Positions 44,230-52,833 of a stretch of 64,000 nucleotides of DNA are shown here, one piece after another. Made by a program: the position numbers and the translations under genes. The stretch spans positions 1 to 64,000 of the forward strand of contig NZ_PJNW01000017.1 in assembly GCF_002844595.1 (NCBI RefSeq), given 5' to 3'. Positions within the stretch are counted from its first letter, which is position 1; each line of letters opens with the position of its first letter. The DNA comes from Pleomorphomonas diazotrophica. Its GTDB lineage: Bacteria; Pseudomonadota; Alphaproteobacteria; Rhizobiales; Pleomorphomonadaceae. Under the pieces are notes generated by a model that worked only from the letters and a program-made list of their open reading frames with translations, was not told where the DNA came from and made no database searches.

Positions 44230-44777
44230 GACGGCTCTCCGGGGATCGGCGAGCCGGTGAAGCGGCGGGCAAGGCCGAGGCCGCCGATCACCGAGCGGTC
44301 GACCAGCCGGCCGAGGCCGCCGGTGGCGCCCACGAAGTCGGCCGGCGTCAGCTCGGCGTCCTCGATGGCATTGCGCAGGGCGACCAGCGCGTCGGTGCGG
44401 CCGGACACGGCAATGGCACGGTTGAAGAACAGGGCATCGCCGTCGAAGGTGCCGTCGAGCAGGCCGAGGAGGACGAGAAGCGGGCCGCGCACCGTCACGT
44501 CGGCGTGCTGGCTGGCCCGGCGGCGCAGGCATTTCACCTCGGCGCGCGTGCCGTCCGGCACCATCAGGAAGCAGACGTCGAGGTCGGACGGCTCGATCAG
44601 GAACGAGCATTTGCCGTAGTCGCCGAGCCGGTCGAAGACGGCCGGCTTGCGGCGGGCGAATCGGCGGACGGCCAGCGTCAGCGCCGGTCCGAGCGGCAAG
44701 AAGCCGGCCGGCGCAGCCAGCAAGCGGAGGATTTTGGGCAGCTCGCCCCGGAAATGTTCGGCCATCGCAATATCCAT
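44226..44777 (-). CDS. ubiT: SCP2-domain ubiquinone biosynthesis accessory protein
   Basis: 183-residue protein with an SCP2 sterol-carrier-like domain, the anaerobic counterpart of UbiJ that is thought to hold the lipid intermediate. Visible features are LRLLAAPAGFLPLGPALTLA, DLDVCFLMVPDG and the beta-rich ADVTVRGPLLVLLGLLDG with FDGDALFFNRAIAVSG. It heads the ubiTUV-nnrS operon and overlaps ubiU by four bases. The start is not certain: ATG 44777 and ATG 44765 both lack a clear ribosome binding site. Confidence 0.88.
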   Translation of the reverse strand: MDIAMAEHFRGELPKILRLLAAPAGFLPLGPALTLAVRRFARRKPAVFDRLGDYGKCSFLIEPSDLDVCFLMVPDGTRAEVKCLRRRASQHADVTVRGPLLVLLGLLDGTFDGDALFFNRAIAVSGRTDALVALRNAIEDAELTPADFVGATGGLGRLVDRSVIGGLGLARRFTGSPIPGEPS

Positions 44778-44818
44778 TTCGAAGGCGAGAAGCTTAGGAC
44801 AGTCGGTCGCTCATGTTT

Positions 44819-44832
44819 TTGTCATAGCTCAA
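44819..44832. promoter_or_regulatory. weak Fnr/FixK-like box between ubiT and ubiD
   Basis: TTGTCATAGCTCAA has the TTG...CAA ends and 14-base length of the Fnr consensus TTGAT-N4-ATCAA, with three mismatches in the inner arm positions. It sits 42 bases upstream of ubiT and about 130 before ubiD, a plausible site for low-oxygen control of the divergent pair. Confidence 0.3.
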
Positions 44833-44961
44833 AGACGTGCCGCTTTTTGCCGTGGCAATCTGTTTGATTGGCGAGAAGGTGTTATGTGTCGGCGGTGCCC
44901 GGCGCCAGTGGGGAAAAGACCGAAGGTCTGGAGCATCGCGAACGAGAGGTCGGGAAAGAGA

Positions 44962-46452
44962 ATGTTCAGCCGCAGCCTGCCGCGTTTCCCCGATCTCACG
45001 AGCTTCCTGTCCTTCCTCGAAACCAAGGGTGACCTCCGTACCCTAACGGCGCCGGTCGACATGCGGCTCGAGGCGACGGAGATTCACCGGCGGGTGATCG
45101 CGGCCGGCGGCCCGGTCCTGCGCTTTTCCGCGCCGACCGTCGGCGGCCAGCCATCGGCCATGCCGGTCGTCGCCAACCTGTTCGGCACCCGCGCCCGCGT
45201 CGCCGCGGGCCTCGGCACCGACGAGGCCGGCCTTGCCACCCTTGGCCGGATGATGGCCTTCCTGCGGTCGCCGAAGCCGCCGCGCTCGCTTGGCGAAGCG
45301 ACCAGCCTCTGGCCGGTGGCGCGGGCGGCGCTCAATGCCCGGCCGAAGGTCGTCGGCGAACGCGGCCGCTGGCGCGATTGTCCCATCGACCTCTCTGCTC
45401 TGCCGATCCAGACCTGCTGGCCAGGTGACGCCGGGCCGCTGCTCACATGGCCTCTGGTGGTGACCCGCGCGCCCGGCGCCGACGACCTCAACGCCTATAA
45501 CGTCGGCGTCTACCGCATGCAGGTGCTCGACGAGACGAGCGCCATCATGCGCTGGCTGCCGATGCGGGGCGGAGCGCAGCATCACCGGCAATGGCTGAAG
45601 GCCGGCGAGACCATGCCGGTGGCGGTGGTGATCGGCGCCGATCCCGCCACCATTCTCGCCGCCGTCATGCCGGCACCCGAAGGCGTGACGGAACTGTCGC
45701 TGGCCGGTCTCATCGCCGGCGCGCGCACGTCCGTCACGCCCTGCCGCACCATTCCGCTGCATGTTCCGGCCTCCGCCGAGATCGTCCTCGAAGGCACCAT
45801 TACCCCCGGCGACACGGCGATGGAGGGGCCGTTCGGCGATCACACCGGCTACTACAATCCTCCGGAGCGGCATCCGGTGTTCCGGCTGACGGCGATGCGG
45901 GTGCGCGAGGGGGCGCCCTATCTCACTACCTTCACTGGACGGGCGCCGGACGAGCCGGCGGTGATGGGCGATGCGCTGGCCGAGGTGTTCAAGCCGCTGC
46001 TGATGGAGGCCATTCCGGAGATCCGCGATCTCTGGCTGCCGCCGGAGACCTGCTCCTATCGCGTCGCGGTCATCGCCATCGACAAGCGCTTCGCCGGCCA
46101 GGCGCGGCGGGTGATGATGGGCTTCTGGTCGCTGCTGCCGCAGTTCACCATGACCAAGATGGTCATCGTCGTCGATGATGACATCGACGTCCGCTCGTGG
46201 TCCGACGTAATGTGGGCGGTGGCGACGCGCGCCGATCCGGCCCGCGACACGCTTGTGCTCAATCGCACGCCGATGGACCATCTCGATTTCGCCTCGCCCC
46301 TCGAAGGGCTCGGTGGCAAGATCGGCATCGACGCGACCAACAAGATCGGCGCCGAGACCAGCCGGGAGTGGGGGCGGGTGATGACCATGGACGAGGCGGT
46401 GAAGCAATCGGTCGACGCCCGCTGGACCGAACTGTTCGGAGCAGCGCCATGA
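44962..46452 (+). CDS. ubiD: UbiD family decarboxylase
   Basis: 496-residue prenylated-FMN-dependent decarboxylase; the canonical substrate is 3-polyprenyl-4-hydroxybenzoate in ubiquinone synthesis. Family features include NAYNVGVYRMQVLDETSAIM, EIVLEGTITPGDTAMEGPFG, DHTGYYNPPERHPVFRLTAM and the late ATNKIGAETSREWGRVMTMD. The Glu-Arg-Glu-type catalytic residues should lie in these segments. GGGAAAGAG precedes ATG 44962. The stop overlaps the ubiX ATG; UbiX makes its cofactor. Divergent from ubiTUV. Confidence 0.93.
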   Translation: MFSRSLPRFPDLTSFLSFLETKGDLRTLTAPVDMRLEATEIHRRVIAAGGPVLRFSAPTVGGQPSAMPVVANLFGTRARVAAGLGTDEAGLATLGRMMAFLRSPKPPRSLGEATSLWPVARAALNARPKVVGERGRWRDCPIDLSALPIQTCWPGDAGPLLTWPLVVTRAPGADDLNAYNVGVYRMQVLDETSAIMRWLPMRGGAQHHRQWLKAGETMPVAVVIGADPATILAAVMPAPEGVTELSLAGLIAGARTSVTPCRTIPLHVPASAEIVLEGTITPGDTAMEGPFGDHTGYYNPPERHPVFRLTAMRVREGAPYLTTFTGRAPDEPAVMGDALAEVFKPLLMEAIPEIRDLWLPPETCSYRVAVIAIDKRFAGQARRVMMGFWSLLPQFTMTKMVIVVDDDIDVRSWSDVMWAVATRADPARDTLVLNRTPMDHLDFASPLEGLGGKIGIDATNKIGAETSREWGRVMTMDEAVKQSVDARWTELFGAAP

Positions 46453-47012
46453 AGGTCGTCATCGGGATCAGCGGTGCGTCGGGCGCGGCGCTCGGCCGCG
46501 AGGTGCTGCGTCAGCTCGGCGCTGCCGGCGTCGAGACGCATCTCGTCATCACCGAGGGGGGCGAGCGCACCATTACGCATGAACTCGGGCCGGACGGGCT
46601 TCAGGAGATGCGGCGGCTCGCCACTTTCGCCCATGACATCGACGATCTCGGCGCATCGATCGCCTCCGGCTCCTTCGGCGCCGACGCCATGGCCGTGGTT
46701 CCCTGCTCGATGCGGACGCTCGCCGCGCTCGCCCATGGCTTCGGCGACAACCTGTTGACGCGGGCCGGCGACGTGATGCTGAAGGAGCGTCGGCGGCTCG
46801 TCGTGTTGCCGCGCGAGGCGCCGCTCACCGAGGCGCATCTCAACTCCATGCTGATGCTCACCCGCATGGGTGCCCTGGTGGCGCCGCCGGTGCTGCCCTT
46901 CTACAGCAAGCCGGAGACCATCGACGACATGATCAGGGAGATGGCGGCTCGGGTGCTCACTTGGCTCGGCGTCAATCCCGGTGATGCGTTGACGCGCTGG
47001 CAGGGCCTCTGA
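46449..47012 (+). CDS. ubiX: flavin prenyltransferase
   Basis: 187-residue enzyme attaching a dimethylallyl group to FMN to produce the prenyl-FMN cofactor of UbiD. FMN and phosphate-binding motifs are VIGISGASGAALGREVL, GSFGADAMAVVPCSMRTLAA and VLPREAPLTEAHLNSMLML, all diagnostic. Coupled to ubiD by an ATGA overlap. Confidence 0.95.
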   Translation: MKVVIGISGASGAALGREVLRQLGAAGVETHLVITEGGERTITHELGPDGLQEMRRLATFAHDIDDLGASIASGSFGADAMAVVPCSMRTLAALAHGFGDNLLTRAGDVMLKERRRLVVLPREAPLTEAHLNSMLMLTRMGALVAPPVLPFYSKPETIDDMIREMAARVLTWLGVNPGDALTRWQGL

Positions 47013-47121
47013 GGCCTTGTCAGGCCGCATTTCTACGGGTATAGCCCTTTACATGACCACGACGCCTGACATCTCGCGCCATATCTCCGCCGAGGGCACC
47101 GCCCCCGGGGACCGTGCACGG

Positions 47122-47175
47122 ATGCTCGGCTCGCTTCTTCGTCTCGGCCTTATCAGCGGTTGCCGGGTCCAGTGA
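47122..47175 (+). CDS. putative leucine leader peptide
   Basis: 17-residue ORF MLGSLLRLGLISGCRVQ with five leucines among the first ten residues, ending about 150 bases before leuA. GGGGA lies upstream of the ATG. An in-frame ATG at 47053 would extend it to 40 residues. Slow translation when leucyl-tRNA is short could change folding of the following hairpin. Leader peptides in front of leuA are known in alphaproteobacteria; this instance is inference. Confidence 0.45.
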   Translation: MLGSLLRLGLISGCRVQ

Positions 47176-47184
47176 GGGAGCGCC

Positions 47185-47204
47185 CGGCGGCCGATAGCCC
47201 GCCG
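47185..47204 (+). promoter_or_regulatory. hairpin in leuA leader
   Basis: CGGCGG / CCGCCG stem with an 8-base loop, starting 10 bases after the leader-peptide stop codon. It could be an anti-terminator, pause or sequestering structure. Alternative pairings with GGCC repeats around it are possible. Confidence 0.4.
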
Positions 47205-47210
47205 CTGGCC

Positions 47211-49047
<1,837 letters not shown>

Positions 49048-49069
49048 TTGCACCAACCCCAGATGAAGC

Positions 49070-49103
49070 AAGCCCTCGGTCGTCTGCCGGCCGGGGGCTT
49101 TTC
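49070..49103 (+). terminator. leuA terminator
   Basis: Ten-base stem AAGCCCTCGG / CCGGGGGCTT with one G-T pair (49070-49079, 49091-49100) followed by TTTTC, 22 bases after the leuA stop. Confidence 0.75.
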
Positions 49104-49155
49104 TTGTCGGGCCTCCGGCTTGACTTTGGCGGCGCCTCGCATGCAAGCATGGCCC

Positions 49156-49575
49156 ATGTCGCTTCCCGAAGATCTTGCCAACTGCCTCGTTCTCAACACC
49201 GTTGCGGCGGCGCGGGCGCTGGTCCGTCGCTATGACGCCAAGCTGAAACCCTTCGGCGTCACCGTGCAGCAGTTCTCGCTGCTCGCCGCCATCCGCTACA
49301 ATCCCGGCGCCACGGTGGGGACCTTGTCGTCCCGTATCCATCTCGACCGTACCAGCCTGATCCGCAACCTCGACCGGCTCGAAGCGAAGGGTCTGGTGCG
49401 GCGATTGGATAGCGCCGGCGGCAACACGCGGGTCAGCGAACTGACCGACGAGGGGGATGCCCTGCTCGATCGCCTGATTGTCGAGTGGCAGGCAGCCCAG
49501 GCCGGCTTGATGCGCGGCAGCTCGCCAGAGGAGACCGAGGCCTACCTCAAGATATCCAGACGGTTTTCCCGCTGA
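49156..49575 (+). CDS. MarR family transcriptional regulator
   Basis: 139-residue winged-helix regulator. The core includes LAAIRYNPGATVGTLSSRIH, the recognition helix LDRTSLIRNLDRLEAKGLVR and the wing RRLDSAGGNTRVSELTDEG. Start at ATG 49156 (MSLPEDLANC) is preferred; ATG 49141 is five codons upstream. It lies 68 bases upstream of a FabF-like gene, with palindromes between them that look like its operator. The ligand is unknown, possibly a fatty acid or phenolic compound by analogy with the family. Confidence 0.87.
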   Translation: MSLPEDLANCLVLNTVAAARALVRRYDAKLKPFGVTVQQFSLLAAIRYNPGATVGTLSSRIHLDRTSLIRNLDRLEAKGLVRRLDSAGGNTRVSELTDEGDALLDRLIVEWQAAQAGLMRGSSPEETEAYLKISRRFSR

Positions 49576-49605
49576 TCGGAACGACCGGTTGTTTCCCGGC
49601 CATAT

Positions 49606-49619
49606 AGTGTATATGCACT
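49606..49619. promoter_or_regulatory. palindromic operator candidate ahead of the FabF-like gene
   Basis: AGTGTATATGCACT is a 14-base dyad with one mismatched symmetrical pair, directly followed by a second imperfect dyad TGTGCTTGTACACA (49619-49632) that touches the ribosome binding site. The position suits repression by the MarR protein encoded just upstream. Confidence 0.5.
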
Positions 49620-49643
49620 GTGCTTGTACACATGGAGGTGAGC

Positions 49644-50906
49644 ATGCAGGAACCGATCGTCGTTACAGGGATGGGGGCGGTGTCGCCCCTGGGCACCGGC
49701 GTCGAAGCCATCTGGAACCGCCTCGTCGCCGGCGAGAGCGGCATTCGGCGGAACGATCGCTTCGACACCGACGGCTGGAAATGCCGGATCGCCGGCCTTG
49801 TTCCCGGCCGCGACGAGCCCGGCGGCTTCGACCCTGAGGCCGTCATGGACCCGCGTGACCTGCGCCGTACCGACCTCTTCATCCACTACGCCATGGCGGC
49901 GGCCTCCGAAGCGCTCGCCCAGGCGGGTTGGTATCCGGAAAGCGAAGCCGAGCGGATGAGCACGGCGACGGTCATCGCCACCGGCGTCGGCGGCGTGCCG
50001 GCGATCACCGCGGCGAGCGAGACGGTGCGGACCGACGGCGTCCGGCGCCTGTCGCCCTTCGTGGTACCGTCCTTCCTGCCCAATCTTGCCACCGGCCAGG
50101 TGTCGATCCGTTTCGGTTTTCGCGGTCCCTCTGGGGCACCGGTCACCGCCTGCGCCGCTTCGGCGCAGGCCATTGGCGATGCCATGCGCATGATCCGCAA
50201 CGGCGAGGCGGACATCGCGCTATGCGGTGGCAGCGAGGGTTGCGTCGACCCGGTGGCGATCGGCGGCTTCACGGCGGCCAAGGCGCTGTCGTTCAACTTC
50301 AACGACGAGCCGGCCAAGGCATCGCGGCCTTTCGATGTCGATCATGATGGCTTTGTTTTGTCGGAGGGGGCGGCGACTCTGGTCATCGAGAAACTGTCGC
50401 ATGCCGAGGCACGCGGGGCGGTGCCGCTCGCCGTCGTCTCGGGCTATGGCACGACCACCGACGCCCATCATGTCACCGCCGGCTGGCCGGATGGGAGGGA
50501 AGCGGCGCGCGCCATGCGGTTGGCGCTCGGCATGGCCGGCCTCGAGCCCGCTTCCATCGGCTATGTCAACGCGCACGCCACCTCGACGCCGGTCGGCGAC
50601 GCGGCGGAGCTTGCCGCTTTGGCGTCTGTTTTCGGGCCGGGGGGCGGCGGCGTGCCGGTCGGTTCCACCAAGTCGGCGACCGGCCACATGCTGGGCGCGG
50701 CCGGCGCCATCGAGGCCATCTTCTCGGTGCTGGCGCTTCGTCACCAGACACTGCCGCCGAGCCTCAACATCGAGCACCCGATGGCTGAGGCAGAGGGCTT
50801 CGACCTCATCGGCGCGGCCCGTCCCGCCGCCGTCGGTCATGTGTTGTCCAATGCCTTCGGCTTCGGCGGCGTCAACGCGGCGCTGGTCTTCTCGCGCTTC
50901 AACTGA
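49644..50906 (+). CDS. beta-ketoacyl-ACP synthase II-like (FabF family)
   Basis: 420-residue condensing enzyme of the thiolase fold that elongates acyl-ACP with malonyl-ACP. The Cys-His-His triad is in VTACAASAQAIGDAM, VNAHATSTPVGDAAEL and SATGHMLGAAG. The N-terminus is IVVTGMGAVSPLGTGVEA. GGAGGTGAGC directly before ATG 49644 fixes the start. As it is not in a fab cluster but behind a MarR gene, it may be a specialised second FabF rather than the housekeeping enzyme. Confidence 0.92.
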   Translation: MQEPIVVTGMGAVSPLGTGVEAIWNRLVAGESGIRRNDRFDTDGWKCRIAGLVPGRDEPGGFDPEAVMDPRDLRRTDLFIHYAMAAASEALAQAGWYPESEAERMSTATVIATGVGGVPAITAASETVRTDGVRRLSPFVVPSFLPNLATGQVSIRFGFRGPSGAPVTACAASAQAIGDAMRMIRNGEADIALCGGSEGCVDPVAIGGFTAAKALSFNFNDEPAKASRPFDVDHDGFVLSEGAATLVIEKLSHAEARGAVPLAVVSGYGTTTDAHHVTAGWPDGREAARAMRLALGMAGLEPASIGYVNAHATSTPVGDAAELAALASVFGPGGGGVPVGSTKSATGHMLGAAGAIEAIFSVLALRHQTLPPSLNIEHPMAEAEGFDLIGAARPAAVGHVLSNAFGFGGVNAALVFSRFN

Positions 50907-50915
50907 CTGGTCGTC

Positions 50916-50950
50916 CAAAAGAAACGGGCGGCAGGTTACCCCGCCGCCCG
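50916..50950. terminator. terminator between FabF-like and [FeFe] hydrogenase genes
   Basis: Perfect 8-bp stem CGGGCGGC / GCCGCCCG (50925-50932, 50943-50950) with a 10-base loop. On the minus strand it is followed by TTTCTTTT, so it ends the hydrogenase operon; it may also act on the convergent fabF-like gene. Confidence 0.75.
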
Positions 50951-50978
50951 GCTCTCAAGTCTTTCAGAACGCCAGATC

Positions 50979-52829
50979 TCAGTAGATCATGGTGCTCATC
51001 TTGATCTCGCCCCAGATCTCCTTGACCGTCAGTTCCAGCTCCGCCTTGCGGTCGGTGTAGAACGTGTGGAGGAGGTGGTGCGCCTTCTCGGAGTTCGGCG
51101 AACCCAGGAAGTCGCGGTAGAGGGCCTTGACCTGTTCGTTGTTGTGCGACTGGCGCACCTTGGCCTTCCGGTCGATGCCGAACATCGTCTCGCGCCGCTT
51201 GAGGGCGTAGGGCAGATACTGCTTCTTGGAGCGCAGCGTGCCGCCGCCGTCGACGCAACCGCCGGGGCAGGCCATGATCTCGATGAAGTCGAAGTCGGCC
51301 TCGCCGGCCTTGATCGCCTCCATCAGGGCGCGCGTCTCGCCGAGGCCATGGGCCATGGCGATCTTCACCTCACCGATGTTGCCGCCGAGGTCGACGGTGG
51401 CCGAGCGCACGCCCTCGAAGCCGCGCAGCTGGGTCAGCTCGATCTGGTCAAGCTCCTTGCCATTGACGACCTTGTAGACGGTGCGCAGCGCCGCTTCCAT
51501 GACGCCGCCGGTGGTGCCGAAGATCACGCCGGCGCCGGTGTACTCGCTCATATAGGGGTTGTCGAAGGTCGACGGCTCGATGGTATTGAGATCGAGGCCT
51601 TCGCGCTTCAGAAGGCGCGCGAACTCGCGCGTCGTCAGCACGACGTCGACGTCCGGCGTACCATCCTCGCCGAGCTGCGGCCGGACGATCTCGTCCTTCT
51701 TGGCCGTGCAGGGCATGATGGAGATGACGCGAATCCGCTTCGGGTCGAGACCCATCTTGGCCGGCAGGTAGGTCTTGGCGATGGCGCCGACGACCGCCTG
51801 CGGCGAGCGGGTGGACGAGAGCAGCGGCAAGAGCTCCGGATAATGGATCTCGGCGAAGTTGATCCAGGCCGGGCAGCAGGAGGTGATGGTCGGCTTCTTG
51901 CGCTCGGCGAGACGGTGCAGAAGCTCGGTGCCTTCCTCCATGATCACCACGTCGGCGCCGAAGTTGGTGTCGAGCACGATGTCGACGCCCAGCTTGCGGG
52001 CGGCCGCGATGATCTGGCCCTCGACGTTGGTTCCCGGCGGCATGCCGAACTCCTCGCCGAAGCCGACGCGGATGGCCGGCGCGAACTGGAGGACGGTGGT
52101 CACCTCGGGATCGTAGATGTAGTCGAGGACCCGATCGGTCTCGTCCTTCTCGGCAAGAGCGCCGGTCGGGCAGACGAGGACGCACTGGCCGCAGGTGACG
52201 CAGGTGGAGTCCTTCTGGTTCTTGCCGTGACGCAGGCCGATCGCCGTGTCGAGGCCGGTGCCGGTGACGACCAGCGCGTCGACTTCCTGGTAGTTGCGGC
52301 AGACCGTGACGCAGCGCTGGCAGCGGATGCACTTGGTCATGTCGCGGACCATGGCCGGCGACGAATGGTCGACCTCGCGGGAGGCGACGCGGATCGGGTC
52401 GAAGAAGCGGTTTTCCTTGAGGCCGACGAACTGCGCGACGTCCTGCAGCTCGCAGGAGCCGTGGCGGGTGCAGGTGGCGCAGTCCTGAAGGTGGTCGGCC
52501 ATCAGGAGCTCGACCTGCAGCTTCTGCATGTCGCGCACCTTCTTGGTGCGCGTCTCGATGGCGAGGCCTTCCTTCACCGGCGTGTTGCAGGCCGTCACCA
52601 TGTGGGTGTTGGCCTGACCGGGCATCTGGATCTCGACGAGGCACACGCGGCAGGTGCCGGGGGTGTGGTCGATGTCCGCGAGCTCGCACAGCGTCGGGAT
52701 GTAGAAGTCATGCCGGCGGGCGGCCGAGAGGATCGTCTCGTTCGGATAGGCCGTGAGGGCCTTGCCGTTGACCTTGACGTTGATCGTGGCCTCGGCGCCC
52801 ACGGGGGTGAGGGTTTCGACGTTGCACAT
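50979..52829 (-). CDS. [FeFe] hydrogenase, multi-cluster catalytic subunit
   Basis: 616-residue cytoplasmic [FeFe] hydrogenase catalysing H2 evolution or uptake. In order: an N-terminal [2Fe-2S] domain (CELADIDHTPGTCRVCLVEI), a His-Cys3 [4Fe-4S] site (HLQDCATCTRHGSCELQ), and two ferredoxin clusters (CIRCQRCVTVC, CVTCGQCVLVCPTGAL). The H-cluster domain has all three signatures: TSCCPAW, MPCTAKKDE and EIMACPGGCVDGGG. A small-subunit-like tail follows (NNEQVKALYRDFLGSPNSEK). All catalytic residues are intact. It starts four bases after the flavoprotein partner. The maturases HydE, HydF and HydG are not in the window. Confidence 0.95.
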   Translation of the reverse strand: MCNVETLTPVGAEATINVKVNGKALTAYPNETILSAARRHDFYIPTLCELADIDHTPGTCRVCLVEIQMPGQANTHMVTACNTPVKEGLAIETRTKKVRDMQKLQVELLMADHLQDCATCTRHGSCELQDVAQFVGLKENRFFDPIRVASREVDHSSPAMVRDMTKCIRCQRCVTVCRNYQEVDALVVTGTGLDTAIGLRHGKNQKDSTCVTCGQCVLVCPTGALAEKDETDRVLDYIYDPEVTTVLQFAPAIRVGFGEEFGMPPGTNVEGQIIAAARKLGVDIVLDTNFGADVVIMEEGTELLHRLAERKKPTITSCCPAWINFAEIHYPELLPLLSSTRSPQAVVGAIAKTYLPAKMGLDPKRIRVISIMPCTAKKDEIVRPQLGEDGTPDVDVVLTTREFARLLKREGLDLNTIEPSTFDNPYMSEYTGAGVIFGTTGGVMEAALRTVYKVVNGKELDQIELTQLRGFEGVRSATVDLGGNIGEVKIAMAHGLGETRALMEAIKAGEADFDFIEIMACPGGCVDGGGTLRSKKQYLPYALKRRETMFGIDRKAKVRQSHNNEQVKALYRDFLGSPNSEKAHHLLHTFYTDRKAELELTVKEIWGEIKMSTMIY

Positions 52830-52833
52830 GGTC

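Noticed and set aside
44862-44875. TTGATTGGCGAGAA as an Fnr box before ubiD
   Set aside because: Only the first half matches; the second half (GAGAA) does not resemble ATCAA.
46993-47026. GGCC-rich inverted repeats at the end of ubiX as a terminator
   Set aside because: The stems are short and overlap the coding end, with no proper T-tract after them.
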